Assembly (NCBI RefSeq): GCF_900111145.1
Contig: NZ_FOIR01000002.1
Coordinates: 434,001 to 498,000 of the forward strand
DNA length: 64,000 nt
Direction: 5' to 3'
Origin: Roseivirga pacifica
GTDB lineage: Bacteria; Bacteroidota; Bacteroidia; Cytophagales; Cyclobacteriaceae
The position numbers were made by a program, and so were the translations under genes. Positions 35,554 to 43,985 of this stretch are shown one piece after another. How positions within the stretch are numbered: position 1 is the stretch's first letter; each line of letters opens with the position of its first letter. Under the pieces are notes generated by a model that worked only from the letters and a program-made list of their open reading frames with translations, did not search any database and was not told where the DNA came from.

Positions 35554-36426
35554 TTGAGTAAAATTTATCTTCATATCGCCAACGAAACAAATGAGTTAAA
35601 AGCAGTAGTACTGGGAATAGGTACCGATCAGGGTAAGCCTTACGACATTAACCCGGTGGCTAAAATGCACAAAGAAGAAGGCACCTACCCAACCGAAGAT
35701 GATGTAATTGCAGAAATTGCTACTGTTGAAGCAGCACTTAAAGCTGAAGGTGTAACTGTATTTAGGCCAAAGAACATGCCTAATCAAAAGCAGATTTTTA
35801 CGCGAGACATAGGCTTTGTAATTGACGACAAGTTTGTGGTGGCCAATATGAAAGAACCTGTGCGCAAGGCGGAAATTGAAGGCATTCAGCATGTGCTCGA
35901 TCAGCTTGACCCAGATTCTATTATTGAAGTGCCCGAAGGTGCAACTATTGAAGGTGGTGACGTTTTAGTACACCAAGACCATGTGTTTGTCGGAATTAGC
36001 AAAAGGACAAACCAAGCTGGTTTCGAATTCTTAAAAGCTACATTTCTCGATAAACAAGTTATTGGACTGAATGTAGTGGTAAGCGATGACCCTAAGAAAA
36101 ACATTCTGCACTTAGACTGCGCCTTTCAGCCAGTAGGCGACAAATACGCTATTATTTATGAAGATGGTTTTCAGGACAAACCTCAATCTATTTACGACCT
36201 TTTTGGAGAGGAAAACCTTATAAAGGTTAACCAACAGCAAATGAATCGCATGTTCCCAAATGTATTTTCTGTGAGCCCTAAAAAAGTATTGGTAGAAGAA
36301 GGCTTCACCACACTTATAGATGCGCTTGAAAGTCGCAATATCCAATGCATAAAAGTAAAATATGCCGAAACCTCTAAACTGAGCGGCCTTCTACGTTGCT
36401 CTACTTTACCTTTAATTAGAGCATAG
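35554..36426 (+). CDS. amidinotransferase-fold hydrolase (DDAH/arginine deiminase-like)
   Basis: A 290-residue guanidine-modifying enzyme of the pentein fold. Catalytic landmarks are FTRDIGF (about 82-88), EGGD (133-136), HLD (186-188) with H186, and the nucleophile C282 in LRCSTLPL near the C-terminus. Likely substrates are arginine, methylated arginines or agmatine-like compounds; the choice cannot be made here. Translation appears to begin at TTG 35554, since no ATG precedes the first conserved strand (KIYLHIAN). A bidirectional terminator follows. Confidence 0.87.
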   Translation: MSKIYLHIANETNELKAVVLGIGTDQGKPYDINPVAKMHKEEGTYPTEDDVIAEIATVEAALKAEGVTVFRPKNMPNQKQIFTRDIGFVIDDKFVVANMKEPVRKAEIEGIQHVLDQLDPDSIIEVPEGATIEGGDVLVHQDHVFVGISKRTNQAGFEFLKATFLDKQVIGLNVVVSDDPKKNILHLDCAFQPVGDKYAIIYEDGFQDKPQSIYDLFGEENLIKVNQQQMNRMFPNVFSVSPKKVLVEEGFTTLIDALESRNIQCIKVKYAETSKLSGLLRCSTLPLIRA

Positions 36427-36454
36427 TCAACACGAATCAAAAGCACATAAAAAA

Positions 36455-36476
36455 GCCCATTTCACTAGAAACGGGC
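36455..36476. terminator. bidirectional terminator between convergent genes
   Basis: GCCCATTTC-ACTA-GAAACGGGC forms a 9-bp stem with one mismatch (G-U in the minus-strand RNA). It is flanked by A6 on the left and T5 on the right. It serves the amidinotransferase-fold gene and the convergent BNR gene. Confidence 0.8.
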
Positions 36477-36499
36477 TTTTTACTTAGGTTAGTTGATAG

Positions 36500-39400
36500 T
36501 TATTTATCTTTTCTTTCTTTAATGATAATGGCATCAACAGACTTTTGCTTTACCAGTTGATTAAATGCTGGCAAGTCATTCTCCATAATACCTTTTAGCG
36601 TGGCTAACTCTGCATCTACTTGCTTGGTTAGTTCTACTCTCACATCTTCCGACTGCTTGGTTGGTCTCCATTCGCCACTGCCTGCAACGCCCATAAGTGC
36701 CGCAAGTTTGTTGTTCAATCGAATTGGGAAGTTCAAAGGATCTTGACCTGACTGATTCTTAGTCTGATACAAGGCTTCTTCTACTGCCGTCATTTTTTCC
36801 ATTAACGCCTTTCCTTCTTCTACCACTTCGGCATAACGCTCATCATCCTTGATTTTCGCAAGTAAATCATCCATTTGCGTTCTCGCCTCTCGAACATCCT
36901 TAATCGCCTGATGCGCCTCTGTTACTTTGTCTCTTACTTTGATCAAGAAATCATACTGTGCTTGAATATCAGCATCAGTTGATGGGTAACGAGGGTCTTT
37001 AATCAAGTTGAAAGAAGTTTCAAGCTCTTGCTCTCCTAGCTTTAGCTTAGCCGAATAAGTTCCCGTTGGTGCAACCGGACCTGGGCCACGCAAAGAAGCA
37101 GACCACATGATCAAACCATCAAAGCCTTCAGCATTTTCTGCTCTCATATCCCAGTTGAAAGAATTCAAGCCTTTAGTTGGCTTAATTGGGTACGATTTGA
37201 ATAGTTCGCCATTCTTATCGTAAATCTCGATAGTGGCCTTTGTTCCTTTGGCTGGTGCTTCTTTCATGAAGTAGTAAATCACTGGGCCAGCTGGTTTATT
37301 CTTACCGTAAAGCAAGTCGGCACTACCGCCTCCACCGCCTCTGCCCCAACGGCCACCACCACCGCCTAAGCGGTAAGCATCCATTGGCTTGAACACGTAA
37401 GCATCGCTGCTAGTCACTTCGTCAGAAAGCTGATGAAGAATCGTCAAATCATCAATCATCCAGAAACTTCTACCTTGCGTAGCTGCAATCAGGTTGTTCT
37501 CTTTAATGGTCAAATCTGTAACCGGAACAACTGGTAGGTTCATTTGGAAAGGTTTCCAGCTCGCACCGTCATCAAATGAGATGAACATTCCACGCTCAGT
37601 ACCTGCGTAAAGCAAGCCTTCTCTTTCAGGGTCGGCTCTTACTACACGCGTAAAATACGTATCAGGAATTCCGGTAGTGATCTTTGTCCAAGTTTTACCG
37701 TAGTCTTTTGTTTTGAACAAGTACGGCTGATAGTCGCCCAATTTGTACTGCGTACCAGCAATGTATGCACCACCTGGCGTAAACGGATCAGCATCAATAC
37801 TGTTAATCATTAAATACTTAGGGAAGCTCTCTGGCGTAACATTCTCCCAATTATCACCACCATCTTTAGTTACGTGAATCAATCCATCATCAGAACCAGC
37901 CCAAATCAAATCTTTCTCGTAAGGTGATTCTGTAGCTGCGAACACCGTGGCATAATACTCAACAGACGTATCGTCATAAGTAATAGGCCCACCAGATTTA
38001 CCTAGTTTGTCTGGCTCAGCGCGTGTCAAATCTGGGCTAATTACTTCCCAAGACTGACCTTCGTTGGTTGAAACATGCACATGATTAGATGTGGTATATA
38101 GTTTATTCGCATCATGTGGAGAGAAGAAAATTGGGAAGTTCCACTGAAAACGGTACTTATAATCTTCTGCACCATGCCCCATTGGGTTATCTGGCCATGC
38201 ATTTACATTTCGGCTAATACCTTTGTCATGGTCAACTCGTGTAAGCAAACCACCATAGCTACCACCATAAACAATATCTGGATTATTAGGATCTGGAGCT
38301 AAGTGTGCAGATTCCCCTCCTGCGGTAGACTCCCACTCACCTTCAGTAATGGCAAAACCAAAAGATCTGTGGTTGATTCTTACCGTAGAGTTATCCTGCT
38401 GAGCACCATAAATTCTGTAAGGGAAAGCATTGTCTGTGGTAACACGATAGAACTGTGCTGTAGGCTGGTTCATCATAGTAGACCATGAGTCGCCACCATC
38501 GTAAGATACCTGAGCACCGCCATCATCGGCAATTACCAATCTCTGGTTGTCTTCTGGCGCAATCCACAAATCGTGGTGGTCACCATGAGGGGCATTTCTT
38601 CTGTCGAATGTTTTTCCACCATCGTAAGATGTGTGGTATCCAACATTCATAACATATACTTTATTCTCGTCTTGGGTATCGGCATAAATTCTAGAGTAGT
38701 ACCAAGCTCTCTGACGAAGCGAACGATCAGAGTTCACATAACTCCAAGTTCTTCCTCCGTTGTTCGATCGGTAAACACCACCTTCATTAGCCTCTATAAT
38801 TGCATAAACTACATCTGGGTTAGCCTCAGAAATAGAAACACCAATAATACCAATCGGGCCTTCAGGCAGGCCTTGGTTACTCATAATATTTGTCCATGTT
38901 TCACCACCATCGGTAGACTTCCACATGGCTGAACCTTCTCCACCTGAAGTTAGGCTGTATGGCGTTCTTCTTACCCTCCAAGTACTGGCAAACATGGTGT
39001 TCGGGTTACTAGGGTCTAAAGTAACATCAACAGCACCAGCATCAGCATTGGCGAAAAGGACTTTTTTCCAAGTGTTACCACCATCGGTCGTTTTATAAAC
39101 ACCTCTCGTCTCGCTCGACTTAAACAGGTCTCCCATTACGGCTGCCCAAGCAACATCAGGGTTTTCTGGGTGAATTTTGATTCTACCTACGTGCATGGCG
39201 TCATTCAAACCAATGTTTTTCCAGGTTTCGCCACCATCAGTAGATTTCCACATGCCTTCAAAACCTGATGAAACGTTACCACGCACGGTTTGCTCACCTT
39301 GGCCAACGTAGATTACGTCTGGGTTAGATCGGCTAACGGATACCGCTCCAATAGAGCCGCCAAAGTAGCCATCAGAAATGTTCTTCCATGTGGTACCACC

Positions 39401-39679
39401 ATTTTCGGTTTTCCATACACCGCCACCTGTGGCGCCCATATAGAAAACGTCTGGATTGCCCACAACACCAGCAACTGTTCCCGATCTACCACCTCTAAAT
39501 GGCCCGACTAATCGCCACTCTATATCATTGTAAACGGTGGCTTTTGGATCTGGAGCTGGTTGAGAAGGCGTATTATTCCTTCTATTTCTCCTTTGCGCTT
39601 CAGAATCGTTAAGGCCAAGCATTAATAGCAATGCCAAACACCCCACTACTCTCCAAAGCGAAGTTCTCTTAGTTATCAT
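36500..39679 (-). CDS. VPS10/sortilin-like BNR-repeat beta-propeller protein, secreted
   Basis: A 1059-residue exported protein. The signal peptide ends at about residue 28 (NDSEAQ) and is followed by a basic RRNRRN stretch. Residues about 40-760 hold repeated BNR/VPS10 modules (WKTENGGTTWKN, YKTTDGGNTWKK, WKSTDGGETWTN, SYDGGDSWST), forming one or two large propellers. A glycine/arginine-rich loop lies around residue 800. The C-terminal part is helical with a coiled-coil-like stretch (about 930-1050). Related Bacteroidota proteins are called glycosyl hydrolases in error; no catalytic site is visible. ATG 39679 is preferred over an in-frame ATG twelve codons upstream. Confidence 0.85.
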   Translation of the reverse strand: MITKRTSLWRVVGCLALLLMLGLNDSEAQRRNRRNNTPSQPAPDPKATVYNDIEWRLVGPFRGGRSGTVAGVVGNPDVFYMGATGGGVWKTENGGTTWKNISDGYFGGSIGAVSVSRSNPDVIYVGQGEQTVRGNVSSGFEGMWKSTDGGETWKNIGLNDAMHVGRIKIHPENPDVAWAAVMGDLFKSSETRGVYKTTDGGNTWKKVLFANADAGAVDVTLDPSNPNTMFASTWRVRRTPYSLTSGGEGSAMWKSTDGGETWTNIMSNQGLPEGPIGIIGVSISEANPDVVYAIIEANEGGVYRSNNGGRTWSYVNSDRSLRQRAWYYSRIYADTQDENKVYVMNVGYHTSYDGGKTFDRRNAPHGDHHDLWIAPEDNQRLVIADDGGAQVSYDGGDSWSTMMNQPTAQFYRVTTDNAFPYRIYGAQQDNSTVRINHRSFGFAITEGEWESTAGGESAHLAPDPNNPDIVYGGSYGGLLTRVDHDKGISRNVNAWPDNPMGHGAEDYKYRFQWNFPIFFSPHDANKLYTTSNHVHVSTNEGQSWEVISPDLTRAEPDKLGKSGGPITYDDTSVEYYATVFAATESPYEKDLIWAGSDDGLIHVTKDGGDNWENVTPESFPKYLMINSIDADPFTPGGAYIAGTQYKLGDYQPYLFKTKDYGKTWTKITTGIPDTYFTRVVRADPEREGLLYAGTERGMFISFDDGASWKPFQMNLPVVPVTDLTIKENNLIAATQGRSFWMIDDLTILHQLSDEVTSSDAYVFKPMDAYRLGGGGGRWGRGGGGGSADLLYGKNKPAGPVIYYFMKEAPAKGTKATIEIYDKNGELFKSYPIKPTKGLNSFNWDMRAENAEGFDGLIMWSASLRGPGPVAPTGTYSAKLKLGEQELETSFNLIKDPRYPSTDADIQAQYDFLIKVRDKVTEAHQAIKDVREARTQMDDLLAKIKDDERYAEVVEEGKALMEKMTAVEEALYQTKNQSGQDPLNFPIRLNNKLAALMGVAGSGEWRPTKQSEDVRVELTKQVDAELATLKGIMENDLPAFNQLVKQKSVDAIIIKERKDK

Positions 39680-39790
39680 AGTTAAGTTTTTTGGTTTAAG
39701 GTTTGAATGCATCAAACCGAATGAAAAAATAAGAAGACTAGCCTTAACCCTGAAAAAGCGAAGTGCTTTTTACATGAATGGAATAAAAAA

Positions 39791-39807
39791 GGGAGCCTAA
39801 AGCTCCC
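39791..39807 (-). terminator. terminator of the 116-residue protein gene
   Basis: GGGAGC-CTAAA-GCTCCC forms a six-pair stem. On the minus strand it is followed by TTTTTTATTC. It lies 23 nt after the stop of the gene at 39831. Confidence 0.8.
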
Positions 39808-39830
39808 TACCAATTTTTATTATACTAAAA

Positions 39831-40181
39831 CTACTTAACAACCCTGTATATTCGGCTGTTGTTATATTCTGCCATAAATGACGCCTGATTGAGGAGTATG
39901 GAAAACTCTTGATCCGGTAACTCATCAGGAGATAGAATTCTAGTATCTATCAGTTCATCATTTTCGTCAAACACTTTAATGATCTTATCCAACGGGATTA
40001 ACCATTCACTGTCCTCTGAATCAACAACATCATTGTAAGCCCTGTCTAAAACCGACTTATCAATTATTTGCTCATCCCCCAGTACTTCATCGGTATAATG
40101 GTAGTTAACCGAAGCACCAAATGCGATAATTGAGACTAAGACAACCATAAGTCCCAACACATATTCTTTATTCACTTTCAT
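39831..40181 (-). CDS. hypothetical small exported protein, paralogue of the next gene
   Basis: A 116-residue protein with one N-terminal hydrophobic segment (YVLGLMVVLVSIIAFGASV), either a signal peptide or an anchor. The mature part is acidic and ends in SRIYRVVK. It aligns with the product of 40382-40747 along its length: YNDVVDSED, IIKVFDENDELI, LLNQASFMAEYNNSRIYR against YTDVVKEEA, VIKIYNAQDELV, LYNRAKFLTSYENTSIYR. No known family is recognised. It is followed by its own terminator. Confidence 0.75.
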   Translation of the reverse strand: MKVNKEYVLGLMVVLVSIIAFGASVNYHYTDEVLGDEQIIDKSVLDRAYNDVVDSEDSEWLIPLDKIIKVFDENDELIDTRILSPDELPDQEFSILLNQASFMAEYNNSRIYRVVK

Positions 40182-40342
40182 ATTGTTAGGAGTTTGATTT
40201 ATAACTTCAATTAATATACCGATTAAACAGATTTAAAGCAAATATTATTTTGGTTGAGCAGAAATAATCAAAATATACTTAAAAATGATTTTTGTGTAAT
40301 CGATTTCTGTCCGTAGAATATTCTACTGTTGAAATAAAAAAA

Positions 40343-40356
40343 GGGGCATAAGCCCC
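40343..40356 (-). terminator. terminator of the 121-residue protein gene
   Basis: GGGGC-ATAA-GCCCC, extended by flanking A and T runs. On the minus strand it is followed by TTTTTTTATTTC. It lies 25 nt beyond the stop at 40382. Confidence 0.8.
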
Positions 40357-40381
40357 TTTTCATGTTGATATTTTAACCTGA

Positions 40382-40747
40382 TTAGTTTAACAATCTGTAA
40401 ATAGACGTGTTTTCGTAAGAAGTAAGAAATTTTGCTCTGTTGTAAAGCATTTGAGTTTGCTCATCCTCAATAGTTTCGTTTCCTCTTAAAGAGATCATTT
40501 TTACCAGCTCATCTTGTGCATTGTAAATCTTAATTACCTGAGGCTGATCTAACTCAAAGTCGAAAGCTTCTTCTTTTACTACATCAGTATATGCTCGCGC
40601 TACTGCGGCATCAAATTCCACAGCAAGTGGACTATCCATTTCAGTTTCACCATACGAGTTCAAACCCGCTGTAAATGTGACGATTAAGGCAAGTGCACAT
40701 GCGACTATCGCTGACACTTTTCTTGGCTTTTTAAAATCTTTTCCCAT
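40382..40747 (-). CDS. hypothetical small exported protein, paralogue of the preceding gene
   Basis: A 121-residue protein with a basic N-terminus (KDFKKPRKV) followed by a hydrophobic segment (AIVACALALIVTFTAGL), consistent with a signal peptide or single anchor. The C-terminal part ends in TSIYRLLN and parallels the product of 39831-40181. The pair looks like a local duplication, with each gene keeping its own promoter region and terminator. I know of no described family. It lies upstream of its paralogue and downstream of the phosphatase locus on the same strand. Confidence 0.75.
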   Translation of the reverse strand: MGKDFKKPRKVSAIVACALALIVTFTAGLNSYGETEMDSPLAVEFDAAVARAYTDVVKEEAFDFELDQPQVIKIYNAQDELVKMISLRGNETIEDEQTQMLYNRAKFLTSYENTSIYRLLN

Positions 40748-40959
40748 GACCGTAATGTTGTTTTTGAGTAAATGTTGTGTTTACGTTAACCAAATGTTAC
40801 TTATTCAGAACAATATTTTGTTCGTTTGCTTTATTTGACGTCAAAGTTCGGAAAAGGTTTACTCTAGACCATAAAAAAAAGAGAATATTTTTCTCAAGTG
40901 GCACAAATAGTGGATGAACTGTAGAAAATGGGTGGTGAAAACCTGAAGTAATAAAAAAA

Positions 40960-40985
40960 CCTCACTCCTGTATATAGAAGCGAGG
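40960..40985 (-). terminator. terminator of the SusCD/alkaline phosphatase operon
   Basis: CCTC-A-CTCC and GAAG-C-GAGG pair across a short loop, with one mismatch and one G-U. On the minus strand a T7 run follows. It lies 33 nt after the alkaline phosphatase stop. Confidence 0.65.
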
Positions 40986-41017
40986 CCCGCATGAATCTAA
41001 ATATTTAAGGTATTTGC

Positions 41018-42148
41018 CTACTTTTCGTCTACTACCATTCTAATCTTATGGTATATCTCATTATTTTCATAAATACCTTGAAAGTTTTCAGCTCCAACAC
41101 CTTTGGCAAAAACCGGTATTAGTTCGGCCGTATGTTGGTCGGTATCAAAATAAACTTCGGTTTGCGTTGGGTCTTCTTTCATTCTACCAGTTTTAGGATC
41201 TTTTGTCAGGTATTTCCCTAGGCTCACTCCGCCTGTTTCATGGTCTGCAGTGACCACCAAAAGTGTATTTGGATTCTTCTTTACAAAGTCCAGCACCAAG
41301 CCCAATGTTTTGTCCATTTCCTCTACTTCCGAAATCAGCATTTCCTTGTTGGTATCATGCCCTCCCCAATCGATATAGGACTCTTCGATCATCATAAAGA
41401 AGGGCGATTCATTATTGCTGAAATAGCTTAGGGCATTTGTAGTAGCCTCAGTTAGAAACTCTCCCCTACCTTCAATCTTGGCAGGCATACTTTCATCAGC
41501 CAATAAGAATATGTTCTTCTTATCGAACTCAGGGGTAGAAAGAGCAACAGTATCTAAATGATACCCTTTGCCCAAAAACGATTTGTAAAGATTCTTACCG
41601 TCAGACCTTTTACCAAAGAAGTTTCTTCCGCCACCGGCAACAAAATCGACATTCGCCTCTGACAGTTGAAATGCAATCTCCTCGTGCATGTCCCTATCAG
41701 TTACATGCGCATAGAAAGCCGCAGGTGTGGCATGGGTAATTGTAGTGAGGCTGATAAGGCCTGTTTTATAGCCTTTAGTTTGTAGGTACTCCAAAATTGT
41801 TTCTCTTGAAAGAGAGTCTGCACCAACGCCAATGGCTCGTTTATAGGTCTTTTCACCAGTAGAAAAAGCCGTGGCTCCTGCTGCCGAGTCGGTTACCTTG
41901 TGGGTAACATCAGCAGTTCTATGTAAACCAATGTGTTTGAATTCAGAGAAGTTAGACTGCTCATCGCCAAAATAATAGGCCGTAGAAACCTGTGGAACTC
42001 CCATGCCATCGCCAATAAGCAAAATAATGTTTGGTGCAGCAGCTTCTTGCCTCTCAGGCTTGGAATTATCCGTTTGTTGCTCTGCATTACAAGCAAACAA
42101 GCCAAATGCAGCCGTAGCTAACAATGCTTTGATATATGTATTTTTCAT
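41018..42148 (-). CDS. alkaline phosphatase (PhoA-like), lipoprotein
   Basis: A 376-residue metal-dependent phosphomonoesterase. The signal peptide is type II (GLFAC, Cys20), so it is likely held in the periplasm or outer membrane. The first metal site is D47 in LIGDGMG. The nucleophile is S88 in TDSAAGATAFSTG. Later ligands are in ESYIDWGGHD and TADHETGG. It starts 71 nt after the SusD stop on the same strand with no terminator in between, so it is probably the last gene of the SusC-SusD operon. ATG 42148 is preferred to the start 11 codons upstream. Confidence 0.92.
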   Translation of the reverse strand: MKNTYIKALLATAAFGLFACNAEQQTDNSKPERQEAAAPNIILLIGDGMGVPQVSTAYYFGDEQSNFSEFKHIGLHRTADVTHKVTDSAAGATAFSTGEKTYKRAIGVGADSLSRETILEYLQTKGYKTGLISLTTITHATPAAFYAHVTDRDMHEEIAFQLSEANVDFVAGGGRNFFGKRSDGKNLYKSFLGKGYHLDTVALSTPEFDKKNIFLLADESMPAKIEGRGEFLTEATTNALSYFSNNESPFFMMIEESYIDWGGHDTNKEMLISEVEEMDKTLGLVLDFVKKNPNTLLVVTADHETGGVSLGKYLTKDPKTGRMKEDPTQTEVYFDTDQHTAELIPVFAKGVGAENFQGIYENNEIYHKIRMVVDEK

Positions 42149-42219
42149 AAGTTTTTGTTTGGATAAACTGAAGGCGACCATAGGCCGCCTTCATTATCTG
42201 ATTTTTCAAAACCTACTAA

Positions 42220-43965
42220 TTAGTAGCCTTCATTTTGGATTAAATAACCTTCAACACTCGAAGCTCCATCAATGGCGCTTTGCGGAATTGGGAACAACCT
42301 GTGATGTACGTCTGTATCTGTTTTCTCAGTCCAGCTGTCTTCGTACTTACCAAATCTAATCTGATCACCCCTTCTAAAACCTTCCCAGTACAACTCAAAA
42401 CCACGCTCACGGAAAAGTATATCCAAATCGATGCTAGCAAGTGCTGCAGGCGTTTGGCTAGGGCGTGCGGTTCTCGATGTTCTCACAGCGTTTACATCGG
42501 CAAGAGCTCCGGCATTGTCGCCATTTCTCAACTTAGCCTCTGCTCTCATTAGGTAAATCTCAGCCAGTCTCATCATTACCAAGTCTACACTACTGTAGTT
42601 GTTACCATTTGGCGAAGTATGGCTAAACTGGTACTTAGATGCTCTGTAGCCAGCTTTGTGCGCTCTACCCTCATTGGTAAAGTCCACCTGCATGGTGTGG
42701 TTTACATAATCCACATCCTTATCTGGGCCATTACCCTTGATTTGCTTTACAGGATAAATTCTAGTTCTACCGTCATCACAAGTCAAGAAAGCACCATCAG
42801 TACCCTTTCTTGGACCCCATGGCACACCGCGAAGCACACCTCTATCAATCTCAAACTCTTCTGCCGTAACACAGTAATAGTGATCTTCATCATTCAATGG
42901 AGAAAGTCCTGTTAGGTCTTGAAGGTCGGCAGGTACGTCTGCCTTGCGTTGGTAAAATCTGGCATCAGCCTCTGCCGGATCAACACTACCGTAAGCGTCA
43001 ATCCATGTTTCGATAAAGTCGGAAGTGAAAGCAGGGCCATCTGTACCATCTGCACTCGGAAACTCAGGTCTTGGGAACATAGAGCCCGCAATTGACCAGT
43101 ACGCCCAACGGCTGTGCTCTCTGTTTAAAACGCCACGCTGATCAAGTGCAAAAATCAACTCTTGATTACTGTTATTATCGTCATTGAACAGATCGAAGTA
43201 TTCTGGTGAAAAACCGAATTTACCTGAGCTAATAATCGCATCGCAGTACTGAATCACCTTGTTCATTTCTTCGGTAGAAAAGCTAGGTGTACCGTATGGA
43301 TCGCGGTAAACTGGTGCATTGAGGTACAATCTTGCTAAAAAGCCTTGTACAGCAGATTTTGTCAATCTACCCGGGCCTTTGTCATCATTGATCACATCAA
43401 CTACTTCAAGTAACTCAGCCTCCATGTAATCTATCGCCTCTTGTCCTCTCAAAATTTCAGATTGCTGGCTAGAGTTCTCCTTTTTAAAGATCAAGCCCCA
43501 GCTATCAAGCATCAACATGTTCAAATAACCTCTCAAAGCTTTCATTTCGTAAAGGGCGCCAGCGGCTTCCTGATTGCCATCATTAGCCATTGGGGTTAAT
43601 ACCTCAATGGCTGTTAAAGCACGCGAAACGTTCTTTGTCAATTCATTCCAAGAACTACCCACCAAATCGTTACTTGGTGTGATTAAGTGCTGGTGCGTGG
43701 CCAAGAATTTACCACCGTCAAACCAGTCAGTTCCGCCACGATAAGGCAAAATGGCCTCATCAGCAGCAATTAGTTGCAAACCATAGTAGTTTGTATGTCT
43801 CCAGGTCCAAGAAACCTGCCCGTAGGCCGGTGCTATGGCACCACTAATGGCTTCGGCCTGCCCACTTCCTGTTAAAGATTCATCCAAAACCTCTTCTTCA
43901 AGATCGGTACAACCCCAATTCACAAGGTTGATCGCCAGAAGGAAAATAAGAATTCTGCTTTTCAT
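42220..43965 (-). CDS. RagB/SusD family outer-membrane substrate-binding lipoprotein
   Basis: A 581-residue surface lipoprotein with a type II signal peptide (VNWGC, Cys19). The SusD pattern is clear: N-terminal TPR-like helices, the APVYRDPYGTPSF segment, KYQFSHTSP...DLVMMRLAEIYLMRAEAKLRNGDNAGALADVNAVR, and the C-terminal ERGFELYWEGFRRGDQIRFGKYE. It forms a lid over the SusC pore and captures substrate. It lies 20 nt downstream of the SusC gene. The ligand cannot be deduced; the neighbouring alkaline phosphatase hints at phosphorylated organic compounds. Confidence 0.95.
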   Translation of the reverse strand: MKSRILIFLLAINLVNWGCTDLEEEVLDESLTGSGQAEAISGAIAPAYGQVSWTWRHTNYYGLQLIAADEAILPYRGGTDWFDGGKFLATHQHLITPSNDLVGSSWNELTKNVSRALTAIEVLTPMANDGNQEAAGALYEMKALRGYLNMLMLDSWGLIFKKENSSQQSEILRGQEAIDYMEAELLEVVDVINDDKGPGRLTKSAVQGFLARLYLNAPVYRDPYGTPSFSTEEMNKVIQYCDAIISSGKFGFSPEYFDLFNDDNNSNQELIFALDQRGVLNREHSRWAYWSIAGSMFPRPEFPSADGTDGPAFTSDFIETWIDAYGSVDPAEADARFYQRKADVPADLQDLTGLSPLNDEDHYYCVTAEEFEIDRGVLRGVPWGPRKGTDGAFLTCDDGRTRIYPVKQIKGNGPDKDVDYVNHTMQVDFTNEGRAHKAGYRASKYQFSHTSPNGNNYSSVDLVMMRLAEIYLMRAEAKLRNGDNAGALADVNAVRTSRTARPSQTPAALASIDLDILFRERGFELYWEGFRRGDQIRFGKYEDSWTEKTDTDVHHRLFPIPQSAIDGASSVEGYLIQNEGY

Positions 43966-43985
43966 GATGATATTTTTGATAGTAG

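Noticed and set aside
38573-38932. 119-codon open frame on the plus strand
   Set aside because: Antisense to the VPS10/BNR gene, whose repeats are unmistakable. The frame has no recognisable motif.
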